A stretch of 64,000 nt of DNA, taken from Bombilactobacillus folatiphilus (GTDB lineage Bacteria; Bacillota; Bacilli; Lactobacillales; Lactobacillaceae). This document shows, piece by piece, positions 1 to 8,176 of this stretch (its first letter is position 1; each line of letters opens with the position of its first letter). The DNA is taken from NCBI RefSeq assembly GCF_023380265.1, contig NZ_CP093366.1, forward strand, positions 1,550,001 to 1,614,000, written 5' to 3'. Below the pieces are notes generated by a model that saw nothing but the letters and a program-made list of their open reading frames with translations, was not told the origin of the DNA and did not search any database. Both the position numbers and the translations under genes were made by a program.

Positions 1-335
1 TTTTTTAATTCTACTTTTAACTGTAATTGATCGCCGGCTTTAACATCCATTAAAAACTCAGCTTGTGGAATACCTCCCAGATAAGCTGTTTTATTTTTGA
101 AACTAGGTGAACTCAAAATAAAAATGGACGCTGCTTGAGCTAATGATTCAATTATTAAAGTCGAAGGCATAATAAATTGCCCTGGCAAATAACTATTCAC
201 AAAAGACTCATTAACCGTCACATTCTTGATTGCCATAATCGACTGATCAGCTTCCATCTCCTGAACGCCATCCATATAAAAAATGGGAAAACGATTCGGA
301 ATTAACGCCTGAATTTCACTGGAATTAAGTTTCAT
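1..335 (-). CDS. FabZ-like hotdog-fold protein, 3' end cut by window edge, catalytic His lost
   Basis: About 111 codons are visible before the window edge. The protein resembles 3-hydroxyacyl-ACP dehydratase FabZ: the N-terminal RFPIFYMD matches the FabZ RYPFLLvD segment, KNVTVNES matches KNVsvNEp, and IIESLAQAA matches the helix that carries the catalytic Glu, which is present. The catalytic His of FabZ lies in a GHFPG motif; here that motif reads SYLPG, so His is replaced by Tyr, and the following PGV is PST. This suggests a non-catalytic or altered hotdog protein. The ATG at 335 has AAGGAG 13 bases upstream. It lies divergent to the biotin ligase gene, which fits a fatty-acid-synthesis neighbourhood. 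The family call is fairly sure; the function is not. Confidence 0.7.
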   Translation of the reverse strand, partial: MKLNSSEIQALIPNRFPIFYMDGVQEMEADQSIMAIKNVTVNESFVNSYLPGQFIMPSTLIIESLAQAASIFILSSPSFKNKTAYLGGIPQAEFLMDVKAGDQLQLKVELK

Positions 336-368
336 TGAGATCACAACAGCTCCTTAATTTATTTCAAA

Positions 369-437
369 CATCAAAGTGTTTGATGGCAGTATCATATTGC
401 AACTTGCTTTAAAAGTCAAATTTAACTATTATTATAA
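369..437. promoter_or_regulatory. Divergent control region between the FabZ-like gene and birA
   Basis: Three elements are visible. CATCAAA-GTG-TTTGATG at 369-385 is a perfect 17-base palindrome. TTTAAAAGTCAAA at 408-420 (minus strand TTTGACTTTTAAA) differs by one base from a TTTGAnnnTCAAA pattern like the site bound by the MarR-family fatty-acid repressor FabT. A TATAAT at 432-437 could be a -10 for birA. Regulation by FabT is inferred from the motif only. Confidence 0.4.
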
Positions 438-516
438 TATATGTTTTGCCTATTATAATCGAATTGTGCTTACTTAAGTCAATATTTTAAAAATCAAACT
501 ACTTCAAAGGAGTATC

Positions 517-1287
517 ATGAATTTTCTTTCGACAAAAGCGCGTTTATTACAAAAACAATTAGGTAATTTACCTGTCCAGACTTTTTGGTACGACCAAGTC
601 ACTTCAACTAACCAAATTATCCAGCAAATGGCGCATATGATTGACTCGCACCATGCTTATCTAGTCATCAGCGATCAGCAGACCCAAGGTCATGGCAAAT
701 TCAACCGGGAATTTCACTCCGGTTTGGGGGGACTTTATCTATCTTTAGGACTAGCTGTGCCTGATTTGGATTATAATGCCGGTCTCTTGACGACTGGCAT
801 TGCATGGTTATTGAACAAAACGATTGAAAATTATTGGCAAATTAATACGCAGATTAAATGGGTCAATGACTTATTATTGGCCGATCAAAAAGTAGCTGGC
901 ATTTTAGTCGAACAGCCTCATCCGGGAATTGCAGTGATTGGTATTGGTTTAAACCTCAATCAACAAAATTTACCGCCTAACGTAGGGAACTTATTTGATA
1001 CTCTCCCTACATTTAATGAGATAAATCATTTTTTAAGCCTTTTTATCCAAAATTTTTGGGAGTTTAAAGAGATCTTTACATCAGGTTTCTTTTTGTCAGA
1101 TTATCAAACCAAACTTTGTTGGCTCAACCAGACGGTCACTGCCCAAGTCGGTAAACAAAAAATTCAAGGTAAAATCCTCGGCATCAATTCACAAGCAAAC
1201 TTGATTTTAAAAACCACTGCGGGTTTAAAAGTTCTATCGACGGGTGAAGTCACGAAGGTGCGACCTGCCATAGGTGCAAACATCTAA
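517..1287 (+). CDS. birA: Biotin--[acetyl-CoA-carboxylase] ligase, monofunctional
   Basis: This 256-residue protein activates biotin to biotinyl-AMP and attaches it to the carboxyl carrier protein of acetyl-CoA carboxylase in the cytoplasm. Visible family motifs are TSTN near residue 29, the adenylate loop QGHGKFNRE near residue 55 (a variant of the usual GRGRxGR), KWVNDL near residue 109 and VAGILVE near residue 120. A small SH3-like C-terminal domain follows. The N-terminal winged helix of bifunctional BirA repressors is absent, so this is probably an enzyme only. The ATG follows AAGGAG with 6 bases between. It faces away from the FabZ-like gene and may share its control region. Confidence 0.9.
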   Translation: MNFLSTKARLLQKQLGNLPVQTFWYDQVTSTNQIIQQMAHMIDSHHAYLVISDQQTQGHGKFNREFHSGLGGLYLSLGLAVPDLDYNAGLLTTGIAWLLNKTIENYWQINTQIKWVNDLLLADQKVAGILVEQPHPGIAVIGIGLNLNQQNLPPNVGNLFDTLPTFNEINHFLSLFIQNFWEFKEIFTSGFFLSDYQTKLCWLNQTVTAQVGKQKIQGKILGINSQANLILKTTAGLKVLSTGEVTKVRPAIGANI

Positions 1288-1323
1288 CATTAATTAATAC
1301 TTTCAATTATTAAAAATCATTGA

Positions 1324-1950
1324 CTAGTTGTGGCGACGCTGCAGTAAAAAACTTGGTTGATCTTGCATGATTAGTTGTAAATTTTGGCTAAAATCGGCCA
1401 AAGTCATTGGTTTAAAAAACTGAACTTGTGGTAACCATTGAATCAGTGACCAAGACCTCGCAAACCAACGATTACGCTTTTGCTGTGGACTATAAATCAA
1501 ATTGGGATACACAATCCGTACCACCGAACCGAGCTGCTGTTGCCAATAAAGGGCCGTTTTATCTTTATAAAACAAATATTTACCCATAAAACTAGGCGCC
1601 CAATTAGCACTCACATAGATAATTTGTGGTGTTAACTGCTGTGTCTTCAGAAAATCGGCCACTACTTTGGCAGGCATAAAGGTCGCTTGTTGATAAGTCA
1701 AATTTTGCCGCGGACGTTCACTAAAGATGCCTACCAAATCAATCAACCAATCACATTGCTGCATCCAAGGTTGCCAATTTTTATCATGAATAAAATCTGT
1801 CTGCACAAATTGAACACTGTCTTGCAATGCCAGCGGCACGTGCCTATTCCCTGAACACGAAAAACTCGTCACCTGCCAAGAAGTTGTCTGTAACTGCTGC
1901 AACAAACCTTGACCCACAAAACCTGAACCGCCCATAATTCCTACATGCAT
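1324..1950 (-). CDS. NAD(P)-binding Rossmann-fold protein, atypical SDR / NmrA-like
   Basis: This 208-residue protein starts with the dinucleotide-binding motif GGSGFVGQGLL at residues 7-17. The later DWLIDLVGIFSER and IYVSANWAP segments sit where extended or atypical short-chain dehydrogenases keep beta strands 4 and 5. The usual YxxxK catalytic pair is not clear; FYKDKTALYW near residue 130 may replace it. The substrate is unknown. Relatives include NAD-dependent epimerase-like and complex I assembly-like proteins. The ATG at 1950 was chosen because AGGTG sequences lie just upstream; a GTG one codon earlier is possible. It is a single gene, convergent with birA. Confidence 0.7.
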   Translation of the reverse strand: MHVGIMGGSGFVGQGLLQQLQTTSWQVTSFSCSGNRHVPLALQDSVQFVQTDFIHDKNWQPWMQQCDWLIDLVGIFSERPRQNLTYQQATFMPAKVVADFLKTQQLTPQIIYVSANWAPSFMGKYLFYKDKTALYWQQQLGSVVRIVYPNLIYSPQQKRNRWFARSWSLIQWLPQVQFFKPMTLADFSQNLQLIMQDQPSFLLQRRHN

Positions 1951-2021
1951 CACCTACACCTCACTTGCAATTGAGTATAGTATAATAATGTATATTACGG
2001 TCAAAAAAAGGGGCTGCACTC

Positions 2022-2768
2022 ATGGATAAAGATCAATTGATGGAAGTCTGTTTATTAGCTGGCCGCATTCTTGTCGAAGCTGGGTCAGAAATTTATCGTG
2101 TCGAAGATACTATGCGCCACATTGCTTTTTGTGGACACGAGATGGATAATGCCGCTTTCACCAGTTTGACAGGCGTCTTAATTAGCTTTAAACAGGCACC
2201 TTATACGCGCTTTACCCAAGTGGTACGCCGCGGAATTGATATGAATCGCATTGCGCAAGTTAATACTTTATCACGACAATTTGAAGCTGGAGACATTAGT
2301 TTGGATGATTTTCAAATCGCCCTCAAAGCAATTCAAGCCAGCCCACCACCATTTTCTCTAGCCATGCAAACTTTTGGTGCAGGACTGGAAAGTGCTTGTT
2401 TAATGATTATTTTTACCCAAAAATACGATTGGCATGATTTTCTTTTTGCTTTTGTCATTGGAGCTATTGGCTATTGGGTCGCGATTGTCCTCGGTCAGCA
2501 CACCCGCTTGCGGTTTATTGGGGAACTATTAGGTGCCTTTGTGATTGCGATGCTCACTTTATTAGCAGTCAAATATTTAGGTGGACAAAACGTCAATAAT
2601 ATCATTATTGGTGCCATCATGCCGTTAGTACCAGGTGTACCAATGACCAATGCGTTACGTGATTTATTTGAAGGCAATTTATTAGCTGGAATTGAGCGAG
2701 GCATTGAATCATCCATGGTCGTAGGCGCGATTGCCGTGGGCGTGGGCATTGCATTTTACTTAGTTTAA
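2022..2768 (+). CDS. Threonine/serine exporter, ThrE N-terminal half (DUF1212)
   Basis: This 248-residue protein carries a cytoplasmic N-terminal part with AGSEIYRVEDTMRHIA, a signature of the ThrE family (DUF1212), followed by about five membrane segments from residue 110 on. ThrE exports threonine and serine using the proton gradient. In many Firmicutes the transporter is split into this large subunit and a smaller one, encoded next here. The internal GAIMPLVPGVPMTNALRD motif is typical of the family and recurs in shorter form in the partner. AAAAAAGGGG lies upstream of the ATG. The next gene starts 12 bases after the stop, so the two form an operon. Confidence 0.85.
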   Translation: MDKDQLMEVCLLAGRILVEAGSEIYRVEDTMRHIAFCGHEMDNAAFTSLTGVLISFKQAPYTRFTQVVRRGIDMNRIAQVNTLSRQFEAGDISLDDFQIALKAIQASPPPFSLAMQTFGAGLESACLMIIFTQKYDWHDFLFAFVIGAIGYWVAIVLGQHTRLRFIGELLGAFVIAMLTLLAVKYLGGQNVNNIIIGAIMPLVPGVPMTNALRDLFEGNLLAGIERGIESSMVVGAIAVGVGIAFYLV

Positions 2769-2780
2769 AGGAGCTTGTAT

Positions 2781-3224
2781 ATGGGACATTTAATCGTTCA
2801 AATTAGTTTAAGTTTCATTGGAACGATCGCTTTCGGATTATTTATCCAAGTCCCAAAAAATCAATTGTGCTGGACAGGCTTGGCGGGCTGTTTAGGTTGG
2901 ACGACTTATTGGTTATTAATCCAGATTCACGTAGGCAGTATCCCGGCCAATTTTGTAGGGGCGTTTGTTGTTGGTATCATCGGCCTAATTCTTTCACGTA
3001 TTCGTAAGCAACCCAGCACCGTATTTAATATTCCCGGTTTGGTGCCGTTAGTACCCGGAGCTAGTGCTTATCAAGCTTTAGAAAAATTCATGTCCGCACA
3101 GCGTAATGTGGCTTTGGAACAATGTTTTCATGTGCTATTAATTACCGGTGCCATTGCCTTAGGTTACGTTTTAGCTCAATTATTGGGTGAATTATGGTTT
3201 GCCCAACGACATTCCAAATCTTAA
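2781..3224 (+). CDS. Threonine/serine exporter, ThrE C-terminal half (DUF3815)
   Basis: This 147-residue protein has four to five membrane segments and matches the small subunit of split ThrE exporters. The motif NIPGLVPLVPGASAYQALE near residue 85 mirrors the VPLVPGVP motif of the upstream partner. The ATG at 2781 is preferred over the in-frame TTG at 2775 because AAAGGAG at 2767-2773 then has a normal spacing of 7 bases. It ends in a short terminator hairpin. It probably forms a hetero-oligomeric amino-acid exporter with the preceding protein. Confidence 0.85.
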   Translation: MGHLIVQISLSFIGTIAFGLFIQVPKNQLCWTGLAGCLGWTTYWLLIQIHVGSIPANFVGAFVVGIIGLILSRIRKQPSTVFNIPGLVPLVPGASAYQALEKFMSAQRNVALEQCFHVLLITGAIALGYVLAQLLGELWFAQRHSKS

Positions 3225-3252
3225 AAAAGACATGTTCCAAGGTGTCTTTTTT
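3223..3252. terminator. Bidirectional terminator
   Basis: AAAAAAGACA and TGTCTTTTTT form a short stem with a T-run on each strand. It lies between the convergent thrE pair and the mgtA operon. Confidence 0.8.
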
Positions 3253-3469
3253 AGTGAAGAAAATGACTAAGAAATTTGGTGAGTAAACGATGGCCACTTG
3301 ACGTGCAATCTAGAATCACGAGTAATGCAAAAATGAATAATGTCGAGGAAATGGTAATACTACCCCATGTTAATGGTTGGCTAAAGAGCCAAGTCAGACC
3401 CAAGATAATCCACGAAATGGCGAAAATTAATTGGACTGGGTATTTTAATTTCATCTTTTTATTTTTCAT
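3251..3469 (-). CDS. Small two-helix membrane protein coupled to mgtA
   Basis: This 72-residue protein begins with a basic stretch (MKNKKMKLK) and has two hydrophobic helices, about residues 11-30 and 36-50. Its ATG overlaps the TGA stop of mgtA in an ATGA arrangement, so it is probably translated by coupling and shares the M-box control of mgtA. GGTG lies 7 bases upstream of the start. I do not recognise a named family. A role as an accessory or stability factor of the Mg2+ ATPase is an inference from position and size only. Confidence 0.6.
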   Translation of the reverse strand: MKNKKMKLKYPVQLIFAISWIILGLTWLFSQPLTWGSITISSTLFIFALLVILDCTSSGHRLLTKFLSHFLH

Positions 3470-6111
3470 AGTAATTCACCAAAGCGCCGGACATACCATT
3501 TTTTGGCCACAGTTACTAACAACATATAGCCCACAATCGTCACTCCCAAGAGTAACCAAAAATTGACCGGTAAACGAACTAAGTCTAAACCTCGTCCTAA
3601 AGCCGTCCATGGTAATAAAGATCCTAAGATCACAGCACCTGTCGTCACAAAAATCATTATCTTCGATGCACGACTCTGGACAAACGGTATTTTGGATGTT
3701 CGTAACGCGTGCAACACAAAAGTTTGCGTCCACAAAGATTCTACAAACCATCCACTATTGAATAATTGGATAAAATATTGCCGCGAAGGACCGTTTGTTT
3801 GGGCAAAACTTTGTCCGAGAACTTGTGGACAAAGCCAAAAGTACAAGGCTAAATAAGTGGTCAGATCAAAAAGCGAACTGGTCGGCCCAAACCAAATCAT
3901 AAAGCGGCCAATTGAATCCGCCCGCCATTTACGTGGAACCTTTAGATATTCTGAATCCATGCGATCCCACGGCAAGGATAAGCACGACAGGTCGTACGTG
4001 AAATTTAAAAACAACAATTGCAAGGGTTGCATTGGCAAAAATGGTAAGAACGCACTCGCAAATAACACTGACAACATATTGCCAAAATTCGACGAACATG
4101 TAGCCTTAATGTACTTCATAATATTGCCAAATGTCTTCCGACCAATGACGACACCTTGCTCTAAAATCAGCAAATCTTTTTGTAACAAAATAATGGACGC
4201 GGCTTCTTTAGCAATATCCACCGCCGTGTCGACACAAATTCCTACATCAGCTTTTTTCATTGCAGGCGCGTCATTGATGCCATCACCCAAAAAGCCCACT
4301 ACATGTTCATTTTGCCGTAATGTTTGGACAATTTGGGCTTTTTGTTCAGGTGACACTTTGACAAACACATTTGTAGTTTCAACCGCTTTTGCCCACTGTT
4401 GAGGCGTCAGTTGACTTAAAGCTTGCCCTGTCAGAACTTGTTGAACATCAAATCCAATTTGTTGGCACACCGACTGCGTCACCAGCTGACTATCACCCGT
4501 AATAATTTTGACGGCGGTCCCATGATCCTTCAAAGCTTGAATTGCCTGAGCAGAGGTCCGTTTAGGCGGATCCAAAAAGGCTAAATAACCCACTAAAGTC
4601 ATTTGCTGTTCATCTTGAACGTTAAAAGCCGTACCATTTTGCGGCTGCGGATTGAATTTGCGACTGATGGCTAGCACTCGTAAGCCTTGCTGATTCAATT
4701 GCTGCGCCTGTTGGGCTAATTTTGTGCGTAATGGCGGCGTCAAAGATACTTCTTGCCCATCAATCTCAGCTTTAGTCGACACGCTCAACATTTCCTCCAC
4801 AGCACCCTTGGTCACCATTGCTACTTGATTGAGACTTGTTTGAACAATGGTACTCATCCGACGACGTGTAAAATCAAATGGCAATTCGTCGATTTTTTGT
4901 ATATCGCGTTTGTCAATCTGCAATTGTTGATGCGCAGTTTCTATAATCGCCGTATCCATTAAATTATTTAATCCCGTTTGAAATTGACTATTTAAATAAG
5001 CCACGCGCAAAACTTCAAGCGAAGACTGCTGCTGCAAATCGTTATACGCCACCAAAACAATTTGATCTTGCGTCAGCGTGCCCGTTTTATCTGTACATAA
5101 AATATCCATCGCACCAAAATTTTGAATGGCATGAATATTTTTGACCACCGTGCCATTACGCGACATTTCTAAGGCACCACGTACCAAATTGGTCGTCACA
5201 ATCACAGGCAACATTTCTGGTGTCAAACCAACAGCTAACGAAATCCCGAACAATAAGGCCTGCATCCAGTCACCCTTGGTCAAGCCATTTAACACGCAAA
5301 CAATCGGGACCATTATTGCCATAAATCTAATTAATAGCCACGATGTTTGACTAATGCCCACATCAAAATTAGTCTGGACCGCCTGTTTATTTGCCAAACT
5401 TTGCGTCACTTTACCAAAGCGTGTGTTTGTGCCGGTAGCAATCACCACGCCTAAAGCCGTTCCGCTTAAAACATTGCTCCCCATAAAGGTCAGATTAGTT
5501 AAGTCCGTCACTTGTCCAAAAGATTCTGCAGTTAAATGCGCCTTTTTTTCCACCGGATAACTTTCACCTGTCAAAGCAGCTTGTGATACAATCAAATCTT
5601 TGGCTTGGATAATTCGCAGATCAGCAGGCACCATTGCACCCGCAGCCAATTTGACCAAATCCCCAACCACCAATTCATCTGTTGCGATTGTTTCAAGTTT
5701 TTGATCACGAATGACCTGCGTAGTCGTGCTCACCAATGATTGCAATTTTTCTGCAGCTTGATCGGACTTGACAGATTGGATCAAAGTCATCGCTCCACTA
5801 ATCAAAACCATCACTAAAATAATGCTGGTTTCTAGTAAAGTCTTGTCACCAGGTGCCGCCAGCCAATAATCGGTGACAAACGAAACAACTGCTAACACAA
5901 ATAAGACCACCGTAAAGGGCGTCACAAAAGCAGCCAACAACTGCCGCCCCAGTGATTTTCGATGATAATAAGTCAACTGGTTAGTTCCATATTTTTGACG
6001 CAACGACGGGATTTGGTGAGGATCAAGCCCCGCCAAGCTTGTTTTCAATCGCTTGAATATCTCACTATGAGATATTTTGGCGAACTGCAATAATTCTTTA
6101 TCTGCTAACAT
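3466..6111 (-). CDS. mgtA: Magnesium-translocating P-type ATPase
   Basis: This 881-residue membrane ATPase imports Mg2+. The N-terminal cation-ATPase segment covers about residues 12-70. The actuator domain contains LTGES near residue 178. The phosphorylation motif DKTGTLT lies near residue 342, and GDGINDAP in the hinge near residue 613. About ten membrane helices are spread through the chain. Length and layout match P3B MgtA/MgtB proteins. An M-box riboswitch with a terminator, plus a hairpin over the ribosome-binding site, lies in its leader, consistent with induction at low Mg2+. AAAGGAGG precedes the ATG by 9 bases. A small membrane protein is coupled downstream. Confidence 0.95.
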   Translation of the reverse strand: MLADKELLQFAKISHSEIFKRLKTSLAGLDPHQIPSLRQKYGTNQLTYYHRKSLGRQLLAAFVTPFTVVLFVLAVVSFVTDYWLAAPGDKTLLETSIILVMVLISGAMTLIQSVKSDQAAEKLQSLVSTTTQVIRDQKLETIATDELVVGDLVKLAAGAMVPADLRIIQAKDLIVSQAALTGESYPVEKKAHLTAESFGQVTDLTNLTFMGSNVLSGTALGVVIATGTNTRFGKVTQSLANKQAVQTNFDVGISQTSWLLIRFMAIMVPIVCVLNGLTKGDWMQALLFGISLAVGLTPEMLPVIVTTNLVRGALEMSRNGTVVKNIHAIQNFGAMDILCTDKTGTLTQDQIVLVAYNDLQQQSSLEVLRVAYLNSQFQTGLNNLMDTAIIETAHQQLQIDKRDIQKIDELPFDFTRRRMSTIVQTSLNQVAMVTKGAVEEMLSVSTKAEIDGQEVSLTPPLRTKLAQQAQQLNQQGLRVLAISRKFNPQPQNGTAFNVQDEQQMTLVGYLAFLDPPKRTSAQAIQALKDHGTAVKIITGDSQLVTQSVCQQIGFDVQQVLTGQALSQLTPQQWAKAVETTNVFVKVSPEQKAQIVQTLRQNEHVVGFLGDGINDAPAMKKADVGICVDTAVDIAKEAASIILLQKDLLILEQGVVIGRKTFGNIMKYIKATCSSNFGNMLSVLFASAFLPFLPMQPLQLLFLNFTYDLSCLSLPWDRMDSEYLKVPRKWRADSIGRFMIWFGPTSSLFDLTTYLALYFWLCPQVLGQSFAQTNGPSRQYFIQLFNSGWFVESLWTQTFVLHALRTSKIPFVQSRASKIMIFVTTGAVILGSLLPWTALGRGLDLVRLPVNFWLLLGVTIVGYMLLVTVAKKWYVRRFGELL

Positions 6112-6120
6112 TAAAAAAGA

Positions 6121-6143
6121 CCTCCTTTTATTGACAAAGGAGG
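6121..6143 (-). promoter_or_regulatory. Hairpin masking the mgtA Shine-Dalgarno
   Basis: On the minus strand CCTCCTTT, seven loop bases and AAAGGAGG form a perfect 8-bp stem. The 3' arm is the mgtA ribosome-binding site itself. It lies after the M-box terminator, so it could hold translation down even in read-through transcripts. Whether the M-box changes this hairpin is not known. Confidence 0.65.
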
Positions 6144-6155
6144 CTCAAAGTATGC

Positions 6156-6180
6156 AAAAAGCCGCAATCATGATTGCGGC
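6156..6180 (-). terminator. M-box expression-platform terminator
   Basis: GCCGCAATCATGATTGCGGC at 6161-6180 is a perfect palindrome followed on the minus strand by a U-run. It sits between the M-box aptamer and mgtA. It is the expected Mg2+-controlled intrinsic terminator. Confidence 0.9.
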
Positions 6181-6335
6181 TCCTTCAACATCAATTTAGC
6201 ACTATTCGGCGTAAAGACAAATGTCATTAGCTACTTGGGAAATTGCCTTCGGTCGGCAGTTTCTGTCCTATACATTGGCGTTTCGCAACGTTTCTGTACA
6301 GTAGCTTGTGTCCGAATAGGAGCCTCTTTTATATT
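6181..6335 (-). promoter_or_regulatory. M-box (ykoK leader) Mg2+ riboswitch
   Basis: Read on the minus strand, the leader holds the conserved M-box blocks in order: GAGGCTCCTATTCGGACAC, CAGAAACGTTGCGAAACGCC, GGACAGAAACTGCC, and GCCGAATAGTGCTAAATTGA. These match my recollection of the ykoK leader consensus (GGCUCCU, CAGAAACGU, ACGCCAAUG, AGUGCUAAA). The aptamer senses Mg2+ and, when bound, allows the downstream terminator to form. Outer boundaries are approximate. Confidence 0.93.
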
Positions 6336-6544
6336 CAATTTTAATTTTAGTTATGAAAGTAATTGTTAGTGTAGCATATCTATAAGTTTTACTCAAACAT
6401 TATCATACTAAAAATTATACAAATTTGCCCTGACATCATACTCATTAAGATAAACTAATGCTATACTTAGCAATGTTAAGGCTGGATACAATTGAATTTT
6501 AGAAGTTTCACCTCAGTCAAATTTCAATAAGGACTAATTAATCA

Positions 6545-7978
6545 ATGAAAAATTTAGCAATGCTTACGGATTTGTATGAGTTTACCATGGCCAATGGCTA
6601 TGACGCTGTGGCTAAAGATAAACAAGGTATTTTCGATGTTTTCTTTCGGCAAATACCTGACAACGGTAGTTTTGTGATTAATGCTGGTGTACAGCAAGTC
6701 ATTGAAACAGTGCAAAACTTACATTTTAATGATGAAGATATCAAATATCTGCAATCACTCCAGATTTTCAGTGCTGATTTTTTGGATTATCTGAAAGATT
6801 TTCAGTTTAACTGCTCTATCACAGCGATTCCTGAAGGGACCCCCGTTTTCCCACGCGAACCCGTGATGACCGTGCGTGGACCGTTAATTCAGACCCAACT
6901 TCTCGAAACTTTTATCCTCAATATTTTGAATCATCAATCGTTAATTGCTACCAAAGCCCGGCGAATCACTTTTGCAGCAGAACACAAACCCGTGATGGAG
7001 TTTGGAGCCCGCAGAGCACAAGGTCCTGACAGCGCTGTGTACGGTGCTCGCGCTGCCGTGATTGGTGGTTGTACGAGTACATCCAATATTTTAGCTGCAC
7101 AAATGTTTGATATTCCTGCCGCGGGTACCATGGCGCATGCTTGGGTAGAATCTTTTCCCGATGAACTGACCGCTTTTCGCAAATGGGCTGAAATTTATCC
7201 TGACAACGCCTCTTTTTTAATCGACACTTACGACGTCTTAAATTCCGGTGTGCCCAACGCTATCACGGTGTTTAAAGAACTGTCGCAAAATGGACAAACT
7301 GTTAAAGGGGGGATTCGGATTGATTCTGGTGATATTACCCAATTAACGAAGAAAACGCGGCAAGCTTTAGATGAAGCTGGCCTTCCCCAAATTAAAATCA
7401 CCGTTTCCAACGCTTTAGACGAAGAAGTGATTCAATCCTTATTAAACGAAGGAGCACCGATTGATAATTTTGGCGTTGGTGAAAAATTAATTACCAGTGC
7501 TTCTTCACCAGTTTTAAGTGGCGTCTACAAACTAGCTGCCGTTGTTGAAGATGGACAATTAATTCCGAAAATCAAAGTCAGTGCTAATCGTGGCAAGTTG
7601 ACCTTACCGGGCATCAAAAAAACTTATCGTTTGTATTATCCTCAAACTCACCAAGCTTTTGCGGATGTAATTGCATTAGAAGATGAGGAGATTACCAACC
7701 GTTTAACTGTCGTTGATTCTAATCCGGTTTCGATCACCAAACCAATTCAACTCAGTGACTTTGAAGCGGTGGAATTATCTCAACCTATTTTTTTGAATAA
7801 ACAGGTTCAACAACTCGAAACAGACGTATTCCAAATTCAACAGCATTGTCGTGAACAATTGACTCATTTGCCCAAAGCAACTCTGAGAATTGTAAATCCT
7901 GATGCTTATCCTGTTTACATCACCACTAAATTAGCGCAATTACAGACTGATCTGGTCAATCAGAATTTAAAAAATTAA
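6545..7978 (+). CDS. pncB: Nicotinate phosphoribosyltransferase
   Basis: This 477-residue enzyme makes nicotinate mononucleotide from nicotinate and PRPP with ATP hydrolysis, the entry step of the NAD salvage pathway. Family features are LTDLYEFTMANGY at the N-terminus, the phosphate-site region MEFGARRAQGPDSA near residue 152, IRIDSGDI near residue 256, and NFGVGEKLI near residue 308. Length fits the class found in lactobacilli. It stands alone, with a 433-base upstream gap mostly taken by the M-box leader of the divergent mgtA, and is followed by its own terminator. Confidence 0.95.
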   Translation: MKNLAMLTDLYEFTMANGYDAVAKDKQGIFDVFFRQIPDNGSFVINAGVQQVIETVQNLHFNDEDIKYLQSLQIFSADFLDYLKDFQFNCSITAIPEGTPVFPREPVMTVRGPLIQTQLLETFILNILNHQSLIATKARRITFAAEHKPVMEFGARRAQGPDSAVYGARAAVIGGCTSTSNILAAQMFDIPAAGTMAHAWVESFPDELTAFRKWAEIYPDNASFLIDTYDVLNSGVPNAITVFKELSQNGQTVKGGIRIDSGDITQLTKKTRQALDEAGLPQIKITVSNALDEEVIQSLLNEGAPIDNFGVGEKLITSASSPVLSGVYKLAAVVEDGQLIPKIKVSANRGKLTLPGIKKTYRLYYPQTHQAFADVIALEDEEITNRLTVVDSNPVSITKPIQLSDFEAVELSQPIFLNKQVQQLETDVFQIQQHCREQLTHLPKATLRIVNPDAYPVYITTKLAQLQTDLVNQNLKN

Positions 7979-8000
7979 TTGTTATACTTTTTCACCAAGC

Positions 8001-8042
8001 ACACAAAGAGTAACTTTTTTAGTTTATCTTTGTGTATTTTTT
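8001..8042 (+). terminator. Rho-independent terminator of pncB
   Basis: ACACAAAGA and TCTTTGTGT form a 9-bp stem around a T-rich loop, followed by a T-run. Confidence 0.8.
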
Positions 8043-8089
8043 CGTAAATAAAGCTAGCATTCACAAAAATAAAGTGCTACTATTTGCTT

Positions 8090-8146
8090 GTGAATACGTT
8101 TGCATAATTTATTGAAGGTATGCAAACTTCATAAATTATTGCAAAC
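8090..8146 (+). promoter_or_regulatory. cre-like site and large imperfect dyad upstream of the dehydrogenase
   Basis: GTGAATACGTTTGCAT at 8090-8105 matches 14 of 16 positions of the catabolite-response consensus. It overlaps a dyad whose arms (8098-8116 and 8128-8146) match apart from one small insertion in each. The heptamer GTTTGCA or its complement occurs three times, at 8098, 8121 and 8140. No regulator gene is adjacent. Confidence 0.5.
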
Positions 8147-8176
8147 GCTCAATTAATAAGATGGGAAGGTATAGCA

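Noticed and set aside
3857-4402. 181-codon open frame antisense to mgtA
   Set aside because: It lies fully inside the clear mgtA coding sequence on the other strand, has no recognisable family and no ribosome-binding site. Several similar frames within mgtA are shadows too.
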